Source: CALKJU01 sp046349355
GTDB taxonomy: Bacteria; Pseudomonadota; Alphaproteobacteria; Geminicoccales; Geminicoccaceae
DNA: 64,000 nucleotides
Direction of reading: 5' to 3'
Assembly (NCBI GenBank): GCA_046349355.1
Contig: JAXMCM010000022.1
Location: forward strand, 124,001-188,000
Shown: in pieces, positions 41,572 to 49,730 of the stretch
Layout of the letters: every line of letters begins with the position of its first letter
Position numbering within the stretch: position 1 is the stretch's first letter
Position numbers and translations under genes: made by a program
The notes under the pieces: generated by a model
Seen by the model: only the letters and a program-made list of their open reading frames with translations
What the model was told of the DNA's origin: nothing
Database searches by the model: none

Positions 41572-42690
41572 ATGGCCCTCTGGGACAAGCTGACGGGGGA
41601 GTTCGTCGACGTCATCCAGTGGGTCGACGACAGCAGCGACACCATGGTCTGGCGCTTCGAGCGCTACGGCAACGAGATCAAGTACGGCGCCAAGCTGACC
41701 GTCCGCGAGGGGCAGATGGCGGTGCTCGTCAACGAGGGCGAGCTCGCCGACGTGTTCACCCCCGGCATGTACGAGCTGCACACCGCCAACCTGCCGATCC
41801 TGTCGACCCTGCAGGCCTGGCCGCACGGCTTCCAGAGCCCGTTCAAGGCCGAGGTCTACTTCTTCAATACCCGCCGCTTCACCGACCTGAAGTGGGGGAC
41901 CAAGAACCCCATCACCCTGCGCGACCCCGAGTTCGGCCCGGTGCGGCTGCGCGCCTTCGGCACCTACGTCGTGCGGATCAAGGACCCGGCCCGGTTCCTG
42001 CGCGAGATCGTCGGCACCGACGGGCACTTCACCAGCGACGAGATCACCGGCCAGATCCGCAACCAGATCGTCAGCCGCTTCGCCCCGGTGCTGGCGACCT
42101 CCGGCATCCCGGTGCTCGACCTCGCCGCCAGCTACGAGAAGCTCGGCGACTTCCTGACCGCGAAGATCGCCCCGGAGCTCGACGCCTACGGGCTCGAGCT
42201 CGTGCAGATGCTGGTCGAGAACGTCTCGCTGCCGCCCGAGGTCGAGCAGGCGCTCGACCGCCGCACCTCGATGGGCGTGGTCGGCGACCTCGCCCGGTAC
42301 GCCCAGTTCCAGGCCGCCGAGGCGCTGCGCGAGGCGGCCGCCAACCCGGGTGCCGCCGGCTCCGGCCTCGGCATGATGGTCGGCATGGGGCTGGGCCAGC
42401 AGGCCGGCCCGTGGGGTCCGGTGCCACAGCAGGCCCCGGCTGCCGGCCCGGCCTCGTCCGGACCGCCGCCGGTACCGCCGTCCGAGGCGAGCTGGCATGT
42501 CGTCGAGGCCGGCAAGGCGGTCGGCCCGCTGCCGCCGGCGACCTTGCGGGACCGGGTAGCGGCCGGCTCGCTGACCCGCGACTCGCTGGTCTGGACCGAC
42601 GGCATGGCGGCCTGGGCGAAGGCCGGCGAGGTCGAGGCGCTGCGGGCGCTGTTCGCCGGCCTGCCGCCGCCGGTGCCGGGAGCCGCCTGA
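41572..42690 (+). CDS. SPFH/virion-core (YdjI-like) protein with C-terminal GYF_2-like domain
   Basis: A 372-residue protein. Residues 1 to about 270 form an SPFH (band-7-like) domain of the YdjI/virion-core type: it starts MALWDKLTGEFVDVIQWVDD and contains GQMAVLVNEGELADVFTPGMYEL and FGPVRLRAFGTYVVRIKDP. A Gly/Pro/Gln-rich linker follows. The last 65 residues match a GYF_2-like module (SWHVVEAGKAVGPLPPATLRDRVAAG, then WTDGMAAWAKAGE), a protein-interaction domain. SPFH proteins form oligomeric cages or scaffolds on membranes. In Bacillus, YdjI is encoded with the zinc-ribbon protein YdjG, the same pairing as with the next gene here. Confidence 0.8.
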   Translation: MALWDKLTGEFVDVIQWVDDSSDTMVWRFERYGNEIKYGAKLTVREGQMAVLVNEGELADVFTPGMYELHTANLPILSTLQAWPHGFQSPFKAEVYFFNTRRFTDLKWGTKNPITLRDPEFGPVRLRAFGTYVVRIKDPARFLREIVGTDGHFTSDEITGQIRNQIVSRFAPVLATSGIPVLDLAASYEKLGDFLTAKIAPELDAYGLELVQMLVENVSLPPEVEQALDRRTSMGVVGDLARYAQFQAAEALREAAANPGAAGSGLGMMVGMGLGQQAGPWGPVPQQAPAAGPASSGPPPVPPSEASWHVVEAGKAVGPLPPATLRDRVAAGSLTRDSLVWTDGMAAWAKAGEVEALRALFAGLPPPVPGAA

Positions 42691-42693
42691 CCC

Positions 42694-43878
42694 TTGAACG
42701 CCATGGCCGGAGCCGGGCCGCCGCGGTCCGGCGGAGGCTCGGCGGCGACGCGGGCCGGTACCGGCGCTGCCGCGCCGCCGGCCGAGCAGCGCTTCGCCTG
42801 CGAGCAGTGCGGCGCCCTGCTGACCTACCAGCCCGGCACCGCCGAGCTGGTCTGCGCCTATTGCGGCCACCGCAACCATATCGTCGAGGCGACCACGGCG
42901 ATCGTCGAGAACGACCTCGCCGAGGCGCTGCGGCGCGGCCTCGCCGCGGCACCCGAGGAGACCACCCAGACCGTCAAGTGCACCGCCTGCGCCGCCGAGT
43001 TCACCTTCGACCGCAACCGCCATGCCGGGGCCTGCCCGTTCTGCGGCAGCGCCATCGTCGCCGATCCCGGCAGCCACCGGCAGATCCGGCCGGCGGCGCT
43101 GCTGCCGATGGCGATCGCCGAGCCCGAGGCGCGCCAGCGGCTGTCGACCTGGCTGCGCGGCCTGTGGTTCGCGCCGAGCAAGCTCAAGGAGTTTGCCCGC
43201 ACCGGCGGCCGGCTGGTCGGCGTCTACCTGCCCTACTGGACCTACGACAGCCGCACCGAGACCGACTATGCCGGCCAGCGCGGCACCATCTACCACGAGC
43301 GGGTCGCCGTCCGGGTGGTCCGCAACGGCCGCTCGGCGACCGAGATGCGCAGCGTGCAGAAGGTGCGCTGGCAGCCGGCCAGCGGCCGGGTCCGCCGTGA
43401 CTTCGACGACGTGCTGGTCCCGGCGGCGGGCTCGCTGCCGGCCGGCCTCGTCGAGGCGCTGGAACCCTGGGACCTGCAGGACCTGCGCCCCTACACCGAG
43501 GGCTATCTCAGCGGCTTCCAGAGCGAGACCTACCAGGTGCCGCTGGACGCCGGCTTCGGCTCCGCCCAGGCGAAGATGCGGGCGGTCATTACCCGCGACG
43601 TCGAGGCCGACATCGGCGGCGACCTGCAGCGCGTCGACCGCCTCGAGGTCCGTCACAGCGGCACCAGCTTCAAGCATGTGCTGCTGCCCGTCTGGCTCGG
43701 CGTGTACCGCTTCGGCGGCCGGACCTACCGCCTGTGCATCAACGGCCGCACCGGCGAGGTGCACGGCGAGCGGCCGTGGAGCGCCTGGAAGCTGGCCGGG
43801 GCGGTGCTGCTGGTGCTGGCCATCGCCGCCACGATCTACCTGCTCTACGGGATCCTTCCCCAGGCGCCGCGGTTCTGA
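42694..43878 (+). CDS. Double zinc-ribbon membrane protein (YdjG-like)
   Basis: A 394-residue protein with two zinc ribbons: Cys36/Cys39 with Cys54/Cys57, and Cys96/Cys99 with Cys114/Cys117 (second pair ACPFCGSA). A middle domain with VYLPYWTYDSRTETDYAGQRG and a final HVLLPVWLGVYRFGGRTY follows, then one C-terminal transmembrane helix at about 366-386. It is often annotated as TFIIB-type zinc-ribbon or primosomal-N'-like, but no helicase part is present. The TTG at 42694 is preferred because GGGAG lies eleven bases upstream; ATG 42703 is the alternative. It is the last gene of the cluster. Confidence 0.78.
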   Translation: MNAMAGAGPPRSGGGSAATRAGTGAAAPPAEQRFACEQCGALLTYQPGTAELVCAYCGHRNHIVEATTAIVENDLAEALRRGLAAAPEETTQTVKCTACAAEFTFDRNRHAGACPFCGSAIVADPGSHRQIRPAALLPMAIAEPEARQRLSTWLRGLWFAPSKLKEFARTGGRLVGVYLPYWTYDSRTETDYAGQRGTIYHERVAVRVVRNGRSATEMRSVQKVRWQPASGRVRRDFDDVLVPAAGSLPAGLVEALEPWDLQDLRPYTEGYLSGFQSETYQVPLDAGFGSAQAKMRAVITRDVEADIGGDLQRVDRLEVRHSGTSFKHVLLPVWLGVYRFGGRTYRLCINGRTGEVHGERPWSAWKLAGAVLLVLAIAATIYLLYGILPQAPRF

Positions 43879-43880
43879 GC

Positions 43881-43900
43881 GCGGCAGCCGTGGCTGCCGC
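43881..43900 (+). terminator. Hairpin after the TelA cluster, possible terminator
   Basis: GCGGCAGCC (43881-43889) and GGCTGCCGC (43892-43900) are exact complements with a two-base loop, three bases after the zinc-ribbon gene stop. No T-run follows (GGCAGACAGAAAAT), so if it ends transcription it probably needs Rho. A related GGCAGCC/GTGGC repeat cluster follows at about 43957-43984. Confidence 0.4.
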
Positions 43901-43996
43901 GGCAGACAGAAAATCCTTGCACGGGGGGTGCGCCGTCCCTATATGCGCCGCCGGTTGGCAGCCGCGGCAGTCGTGGCAGCCACGAGCAGGACGGCG

Positions 43997-44284
43997 ATGG
44001 TCAAGAAGGGCATCCGTAACGCCAAGGCGGCGAAGCCTCAGAAGGCGGTCAAGCGCGACCGCCCCGAGCGCTGGACCGTGCGCGGCGTGTCGGCCCCGTT
44101 GCAGCGCGCGGCCGCCGAGGCGGCACGCGGCGACGGGCTGACGCTCGGAGCCTGGGTCAGCCGTCTGGTCGAGACCGCCGTCACCGGGCGCGAGCCCCCG
44201 GCCGGAGCATCCGTGGCGTGGCGCGAGGCCATCGAGGCCCGCGTCGCCCGCCTGGAAGCTGCCGCCGGCTTCGGAAGTCTCTGA
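43997..44284 (+). CDS. Small basic protein, possible ribbon-helix-helix type
   Basis: A 95-residue protein with a Lys/Arg-rich N-terminus (MVKKGIRNAKAAKPQKAVKR). A segment WTVRGVSAPLQRAAAEAARGDGLTLGAWVSRLVETAV follows the strand-helix-helix pattern of ribbon-helix-helix DNA-binding proteins, although the assignment is tentative. It ends in a short helix. An upstream in-frame ATG at 43942 would add an Ala-rich leader that I discount. The next gene, homospermidine synthase, lies 120 bases downstream, and regulation of that gene is possible but only inferred from position. Confidence 0.6.
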   Translation: MVKKGIRNAKAAKPQKAVKRDRPERWTVRGVSAPLQRAAAEAARGDGLTLGAWVSRLVETAVTGREPPAGASVAWREAIEARVARLEAAAGFGSL

Positions 44285-44404
44285 AGCCCTAGGGAACCTG
44301 AGTTCGACCGGAGGGTGGCGCCCGGACGGCGCCGCCCCCTCGGTCGTCCGCCTGTCGCGGGCGGGGATTAGCAGGTGCGCACGCACCAGGAAGGAGTGGA
44401 GAGC

Positions 44405-45823
44405 ATGACCGAGTTCGTTCGCCATTGTGCGCTGCAGGGCCGCCTCGTGATGGTCGGCTGCGGCAGCATCGGCCAGGCGGTCATGCCGCTGATCTTCCGC
44501 CACCTGGGCGTCACCCCGGATCGCGTCGCCGTCGTCACCGCCGACGAGCGCGGCCGCTCGGTTGCCGCCGAGTACGGCGTCGCCTTCCACGAGCACACGC
44601 TGACCCGCGACAACTGGCGCCAGATCGTCGAGCCGCTGCTCGGCGAGGGCGGCTTCTTGCTCAACCTCTCGGTCGACGTCTCGAGCCTGGCGCTGATGGA
44701 GCTGGCCCGCGAGCGCAACTGCCTCTACCTCGACACCTGCATCGAGCCCTGGGCCGGCGCCTATGTCGACCCGCGCGTCTCGCCGTCGCTGCGCTCGAAC
44801 TACGCCTTCCGCGAGAACGTGCTGCGCCTGCAGGCGGCCAATCCCGGCACGGCCACCGCGGTGGTGGCGCAGGGTGCGAACCCCGGGCTCGTCTCGCAGC
44901 TGGTCAAGCGCGCCGCCCTGCAGATCGCCGCCGACACCGGCCTCGACGCGACGCCGCCGGCCGACCGCGCCGGCTGGGCCCGGCTGCTGCAGCGCCTGAG
45001 CGTCAAGGTGATCCACGTCGCCGAGCGCGACACCCAGGTCGGCGGCCGCCCGAAGCGGCGCCTCGAGTTCGTCAACACCTGGTCGATCGACGGCTTCATC
45101 AGCGAGGGCCGGCAGCCGGCCGAGCTCGGCTGGGGCACGCACGAGCGCCACTTCCCGGAGCTCGGCCGCCGCCACGAGGAAGGCTGCAGGGCCGCGATCT
45201 ACCTGAACAAGCCCGGTGCGGCGACGCGCGTGCGCACCTGGACGCCGCTGGCCGGCCCGTTCAACGGCTTCCTGATCACCCACAACGAGGCGATCTCGAT
45301 CGCCGACTACTACACGGTGCGCGAGAACGGCGAGGCGGTGTACCGGCCGACGGTGCACTACGCCTACCACCCGTGCGACGCCGCGGTGCTGTCGGTTGAC
45401 GAGATGGCCGGCCGCAACTGGGAGGAGCCGGCCGAGAAGCGGCTCCTCATGGACGAGATCGAGAGCGGCATGGACGAGCTCGGCGTGCTGCTGCTCGGCC
45501 ATGCGAAGAACGCCTACTGGTACGGCTCGCGCCTCGACATCCAGCAGGCCCGCCGGCTGTGCCCGCACAACAGCGCCACCACCCTGCAGGTGGCGGCCGG
45601 CGTGCTCGGCGGCATGGTCTGGGCCATCGAGAACCCGAAGGCCGGGATCGTCGAGGCCGACGACCTCGGCCATGACCGCGTGCTCGAGGTGGCGATGCCC
45701 TATCTCGGCCCGGTCGTCGGCGTCTACGGCGACTGGACCCCGCTGCAGAACCGCGCGGTCCTGTTCGACGAGGACCTCGATCGCGACGACCCCTGGCAGT
45801 TCAAGAACATCCTCGTCGCCTGA
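44405..45823 (+). CDS. hss: Homospermidine synthase
   Basis: A 472-residue NAD-dependent enzyme that makes the polyamine sym-homospermidine from putrescine. The N-terminal Rossmann motif is VMVGCGSIGQAV, followed by QGANPGLVSQLVK. The C-terminal half holds LNKPGAATRVRTWTPLAGPF and NPKAGIVEADDLGHDRVL, as in alphaproteobacterial Hss. The ATG at 44405 has GGAAGGAGTGGAG upstream and gives the usual length; the ATG 30 bases earlier is less likely. The next gene makes putrescine from ornithine, so the two form one pathway. The upstream 120 bases are non-coding. Confidence 0.93.
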   Translation: MTEFVRHCALQGRLVMVGCGSIGQAVMPLIFRHLGVTPDRVAVVTADERGRSVAAEYGVAFHEHTLTRDNWRQIVEPLLGEGGFLLNLSVDVSSLALMELARERNCLYLDTCIEPWAGAYVDPRVSPSLRSNYAFRENVLRLQAANPGTATAVVAQGANPGLVSQLVKRAALQIAADTGLDATPPADRAGWARLLQRLSVKVIHVAERDTQVGGRPKRRLEFVNTWSIDGFISEGRQPAELGWGTHERHFPELGRRHEEGCRAAIYLNKPGAATRVRTWTPLAGPFNGFLITHNEAISIADYYTVRENGEAVYRPTVHYAYHPCDAAVLSVDEMAGRNWEEPAEKRLLMDEIESGMDELGVLLLGHAKNAYWYGSRLDIQQARRLCPHNSATTLQVAAGVLGGMVWAIENPKAGIVEADDLGHDRVLEVAMPYLGPVVGVYGDWTPLQNRAVLFDEDLDRDDPWQFKNILVA

Positions 45824-45870
45824 CCGCGCCGAGACCCTGATTCACCCCGTGTAGGTTTGGAGGCTCTGGC

Positions 45871-46998
45871 ATGACCGACAAGCTGGTCCGCTTCCTCGAC
45901 CGGAACCGCCCGGCGACGCCCTGTCTCGTGGTCGACCTCGACCGCATCGAGGCGAACTACCGGGCGCTGACCTCGGCCCTGGCCGAGGCCGCCCTCTACT
46001 ATGCGGTCAAGGCCAACCCGGCGCCGGAGGTGCTGGAGCGGCTGGTGGGACTGGGGGCGTGCTTCGACGTCGCCAGCGTCCCGGAGGTCGAGATGGTGCT
46101 GGCCGCCGGGGCCGGGCCGGAGCGCATCTCCTACGGCAACACGATCAAGAAGGAGGCCGACATCGCCCGCGCCTGGGAGCTCGGCGTGCGGCTGTTCGCC
46201 TTCGATGCCGAGGCCGAGCTCCGGAAGATCGCGCGGGCGGCACCGGGCTCGAAGGTGTTCTGCCGGATCCTCACCAGCGGCGAGGGGGCCGAGTGGCCGC
46301 TGTCGCGCAAGTTCGGCTGCACGCCCGAGCATGCCTACGAGCTGCTGCGCCGCGCCGCCGAGCTGCCGGTGATCCCGTGGGGCGTGTCGTTCCACGTCGG
46401 CTCGCAGCAGCGCGACCCGTCGCAGTGGGACGCCGCCATCGTCAGCGTCGCCCGGCTGTTCCACGACCTCGACGAGGCCGGGGTCGAGCTCGGCATGGTC
46501 AATCTCGGCGGCGGCTTCCCGACCGCCTACCGCGAGGGCGTGCCGCCGGCCGAGGCCTATGGCGAGGCGATCCGTGACTCGATCCTGCGCCACTTCGGCA
46601 ACCGCCTGCCGCAGCTGATCATGGAGCCGGGCCGCGGGCTGGTCGGCGATGCCGGCATCATCGAGACCGAGGTCGTGCTGATCTCGCGCAAGGGCGACGC
46701 CGACGCGCGGCGCTGGGTCTACCTCGACATCGGCAAGTTCGGCGGTCTCGCCGAGACGATGGACGAGGCGATCCAGTACCCGATCGACAGCGACCGCGAC
46801 GGGCCGGGCGAGCCGGTGATCCTGGCCGGCCCGACCTGCGACAGCGCCGACGTGCTCTACGAGCGCGCCGCCTACAGCCTGCCGGCGGACCTCGCCATCG
46901 GCGACCGGCTGCGGATCGGCGCCACGGGGGCCTACACCACCACCTACGCCTCGGTCGGCTTCAACGGCTTCGCGCCGTTGCAGGCCTACTTCATCTAG
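45871..46998 (+). CDS. PLP-dependent ornithine/lysine decarboxylase (fold type III)
   Basis: A 375-residue alanine-racemase-fold decarboxylase. The PLP-binding lysine is Lys48 in YYAVKANP, glycine-rich phosphate binding is in LGGGFPTAY and EPGRGLVGDAG, and the catalytic cysteine is Cys323 in PTCDSADVLY. These are hallmarks of eukaryote-type ornithine decarboxylase; some bacterial members also accept lysine. It follows the homospermidine synthase gene by 47 bases and would supply its putrescine. Length is normal. Confidence 0.9.
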   Translation: MTDKLVRFLDRNRPATPCLVVDLDRIEANYRALTSALAEAALYYAVKANPAPEVLERLVGLGACFDVASVPEVEMVLAAGAGPERISYGNTIKKEADIARAWELGVRLFAFDAEAELRKIARAAPGSKVFCRILTSGEGAEWPLSRKFGCTPEHAYELLRRAAELPVIPWGVSFHVGSQQRDPSQWDAAIVSVARLFHDLDEAGVELGMVNLGGGFPTAYREGVPPAEAYGEAIRDSILRHFGNRLPQLIMEPGRGLVGDAGIIETEVVLISRKGDADARRWVYLDIGKFGGLAETMDEAIQYPIDSDRDGPGEPVILAGPTCDSADVLYERAAYSLPADLAIGDRLRIGATGAYTTTYASVGFNGFAPLQAYFI

Positions 46999-47021
46999 CC
47001 CGGGCGGAAGGGAACGAGGGG

Positions 47022-47600
47022 ATGGGCGCGGTGATCGCCGCGCCGGCCCGGGCGCTCGCGCGCCCGGCGCCGTCGCTCCACGTGCGGCCGTCGCGGGCCG
47101 ACGACCTCGCCGCCATGGCGGCGATCTACCGGGCCAACTGGGCCGCCGGGGCGACCACGTTCGAGGACGCGCCGCCCGACGACGCCGAGATCGCCCGGCG
47201 CCGCGCCGCTGCCGTCGACAACGGCCTGCCGCACCTCGTCGCCGAGGATGCGTCGGGCCGCGTCGTCGGCTGGAGCTGGGCGACGCCGTTCCGCCGCCTC
47301 GGCGCCTACCGGCACACTGTCGAGGACTCGATCTACGTGGCGCCCGACCGGGCCGGGCGCGGCATCGGCCGCCGGCTCCTCGGCCGGCTGGTCGACGACT
47401 GCAGCGCGGCCGGGCTGCAGCAGATGCTGGCGGTGGTCGGCGACAGCCGCAATGCCGCCTCGCTCGGGCTGCACCGGAGCCTGGGCTTCGTCCAGGTCGG
47501 CCTGCTGCCGGCGGTCGGCTACCGGCCGGGCGGCTGGGTCGACGCCGTGCTGCTGCAGCGCCGCCTCGGCGACGATCCGCCGCCGGGGCAGGCGCACTGA
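47022..47600 (+). CDS. GNAT acetyltransferase, phosphinothricin-acetyltransferase-like
   Basis: A 192-residue acetyl-CoA-dependent N-acetyltransferase. The first strand begins HVRPSRADDLAAMAAIYR, followed by VVGWSWATPFR and the acetyl-CoA loop VAPDRAGRGIGRRLLGRL, then SLGLHRSLGFVQVGLLP. The pattern is that of the Pat/YncA subgroup, which acetylates phosphinothricin-like or methionine-derivative amines. It follows the decarboxylase by 23 bases and is probably co-transcribed; acetylation of a polyamine is possible but unproved. The N-terminal 20 residues are low-complexity, so the true start may be later. Confidence 0.78.
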   Translation: MGAVIAAPARALARPAPSLHVRPSRADDLAAMAAIYRANWAAGATTFEDAPPDDAEIARRRAAAVDNGLPHLVAEDASGRVVGWSWATPFRRLGAYRHTVEDSIYVAPDRAGRGIGRRLLGRLVDDCSAAGLQQMLAVVGDSRNAASLGLHRSLGFVQVGLLPAVGYRPGGWVDAVLLQRRLGDDPPPGQAH

Positions 47601-47619
47601 GACGCGGGGCGTCGTCCGC

Positions 47620-48045
47620 TCAGGCCGGGCGGATGACGCCCTTCTTCAGGATCAGGCAGCCGTAGAGCCGGGTCTCGCCGCTGGCGACGACGGCGAACGC
47701 CGCCTTCGAGCGGTCGTAGAAGGCGAAGCGCTCGATCTTGCCGAGCTTGACGCCCTGCCGGGCCAGGATCGCCGCGTAGTCGGCGCAGACCGGCGGCACC
47801 TCGTCCGGGGCGCCGACCACCTCGATGCGCACCGCCGGATCCGGCACGAAGTCGTCGATCGGCAGCACCGACAGGATCGCCTCGAGCAGGCGCGGACCGG
47901 GGATGCCGTCCAGCCGCACCAGCCGCTTGCCCATGGTCGTCGACGGGAAGTTGCTGTCGGCGATGACGAGGTCGTCGCCGTGGCCCATCGCCCTCAGGAT
48001 GTAGAGCAGGTCGGCGTTGAGGATCGGGTCGATGCCCTTGAGCAT
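47620..48045 (-). CDS. fucU: RbsD/FucU-family sugar mutarotase (FucU-like)
   Basis: A 141-residue enzyme that interconverts sugar anomers. The conserved start MLKGIDPILNADLLYILRAMGHGDDLVIADSNFP carries the catalytic His of the FucU/RbsD fold, and the C-terminus contains the FAFYDRSKAAFAVVASGE and YGCLILKKGVI motifs of the FucU branch, which acts on L-fucose and related sugars. The ATG at 48045 has CCCGGAGG upstream; the 14-residue extension is shadow. It is divergent from the FGGY kinase gene by 95 bases, so the two may share control. Confidence 0.88.
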   Translation of the reverse strand: MLKGIDPILNADLLYILRAMGHGDDLVIADSNFPSTTMGKRLVRLDGIPGPRLLEAILSVLPIDDFVPDPAVRIEVVGAPDEVPPVCADYAAILARQGVKLGKIERFAFYDRSKAAFAVVASGETRLYGCLILKKGVIRPA

Positions 48046-48140
48046 GCTGGCCTCCGGGGGCAATGTCCGCTTGCCCGTGGCGGCCATAAGCCACGACCGG
48101 AAGGCCGCTGTCGAGCGGCGGCGGGGCAGGGGAGGGCGGC

Positions 48141-49727
48141 ATGCGCGAGGCGGTGATGGCGGTCGATGTCGGCACCGGCAGCGCCCGGGCCGGCCTGTTC
48201 GACAGCACCGGCCGCCTCCTCGGCCGCGCCGAGCACCCGATCCGGATCAACCGCCCGGCGGCCGAGCACGCCGAGCATTCCTCGGCCGACATCTGGGCGG
48301 CGGTCGGCCGCGCCGCGCGCGCCGCCCGGGCCGCCGCCGGCATTCCGGCCGAGGCGGTCCGCGGCCTCGCCTTCGACGCCACCTGCTCCACCGTCTGCCT
48401 CGACGCTGCCGGCCAGCCGGTCACCGTCTCGCCGTCCGGCGACGACGCCTGGGACGTGATCGTCTGGCTCGACCATCGCGCTGTCGCCGAGGCCGAGGAA
48501 TGCACCGCCACCGGCCATGCCGTGCTCGACTTCATCGGCGGGGTGATGTCGCCCGAGATGGCGACGCCCAAGCTGATGTGGCTGAAGCGGCACCTGCCGG
48601 CGAGCTGGGCCCGTTTCGGCATGCTCTACGACCTTGCCGACTTCCTCGGCTTCCGGGCGACCGGCAGCCACGCCCGCAGCGAATGCACGGTCACCTGCAA
48701 GTGGACCTACCTCGCCCACGAGCGGCAGGGCTGGCGGCAGGACTTCTTCGCGACGGTCGGCCTCGACGATGTCGCCGAGCGCGGCGGCTTTCCGGAGCGT
48801 GCCGTGCCCATCGGCCAGGACCTCGGGCCGCTCACCGCCGAGGCGGCGGCGCATCTGGGCCTGACCGAGGCCTGCCATGTCGGCGCCGGCATGATCGACG
48901 CCCATGCCGGGGCGCTGGGCGTGCTCGGCGGCCGCGCCCCCGAGGGCGAGGCGGCGCTCGACCGGCGGCTGGGGCTCATCGCCGGCACCTCGACCTGCCA
49001 CATGGCGCTGTCGCGCGGGCCGCGGCCGGTGCGCGGCGTCTGGGGCCCCTATTTCGGCGCCGTGCTGCCCGGCTGGTGGCTGAACGAGGGCGGCCAGTCG
49101 GCGAGCGGGGCCCTGCTCGACCACGTCATTGCCCTGCACTCGGCCGGCTCGACCATCGGCCCGCGCCCGCACGACGCCATCCTTGCGCGCATCGCCGAGC
49201 TGCGTGCCGCCGAGGGCGAGGCCTTCGCCGCCGGGCTCCACGTGCTGCCCGACTTCCACGGCAACCGCTCGCCGCTGGCTGACCCGCACGCCCGCGGCGT
49301 CATCAGCGGCCTGACCCTCGACCACGCCTTCGACAGCCTGTGCCGGCTCTACTACCGCACCGCCGTGGCCATCGCCCTGGGCACCCGGCACATCCTCGAG
49401 GCGCTGAACGAGAAGGGCTACCGGATCGACACCCTGCACGTCGCCGGCGGCCACGTGAAGAACCCGCTGCTCATGGAGCTCTACGCCGACGCCACCGGCT
49501 GCGACGTGGTGGTGCCGGCCGAGGAGGACGCGGTGCTGCTGGGCTCGGCCATCGTCGCGGCGACCGCGGCCGGCCTCCACGCCAACCTCGGCCGGGCGGC
49601 GGCGGCGATGGGCCGCGACGGCAGCCTGCGCCGGCCGGACCCCGCCCGGGCCGCCGCCTTCGCCCGCGACTGGCGCATCTTCCTGCGGATGCACGAGCAG
49701 CGCCGCGAGCTCGAGGCGATGCGCTGA
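48141..49727 (+). CDS. FGGY-family carbohydrate kinase (D-ribulokinase/FGGY type)
   Basis: A 528-residue sugar kinase of the actin-like ATPase fold. The N-terminal phosphate-binding motif is MAVDVGTGSARAGLFD, sugar-binding TCSTVC and WLDHRA are present, and the C-terminal ATP domain includes GTSTCHMAL and LHVAGGHVKNPLLMELYADATG. The set resembles the eukaryote-type FGGY/Ydr109c D-ribulokinase group more than glycerol or xylulose kinase. With the divergent FucU mutarotase it suggests uptake or salvage of a pentose, deoxyhexose or ketose, but the sugar is not fixed and no transporter is adjacent. Confidence 0.82.
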   Translation: MREAVMAVDVGTGSARAGLFDSTGRLLGRAEHPIRINRPAAEHAEHSSADIWAAVGRAARAARAAAGIPAEAVRGLAFDATCSTVCLDAAGQPVTVSPSGDDAWDVIVWLDHRAVAEAEECTATGHAVLDFIGGVMSPEMATPKLMWLKRHLPASWARFGMLYDLADFLGFRATGSHARSECTVTCKWTYLAHERQGWRQDFFATVGLDDVAERGGFPERAVPIGQDLGPLTAEAAAHLGLTEACHVGAGMIDAHAGALGVLGGRAPEGEAALDRRLGLIAGTSTCHMALSRGPRPVRGVWGPYFGAVLPGWWLNEGGQSASGALLDHVIALHSAGSTIGPRPHDAILARIAELRAAEGEAFAAGLHVLPDFHGNRSPLADPHARGVISGLTLDHAFDSLCRLYYRTAVAIALGTRHILEALNEKGYRIDTLHVAGGHVKNPLLMELYADATGCDVVVPAEEDAVLLGSAIVAATAAGLHANLGRAAAAMGRDGSLRRPDPARAAAFARDWRIFLRMHEQRRELEAMR

Positions 49728-49730
49728 GCC

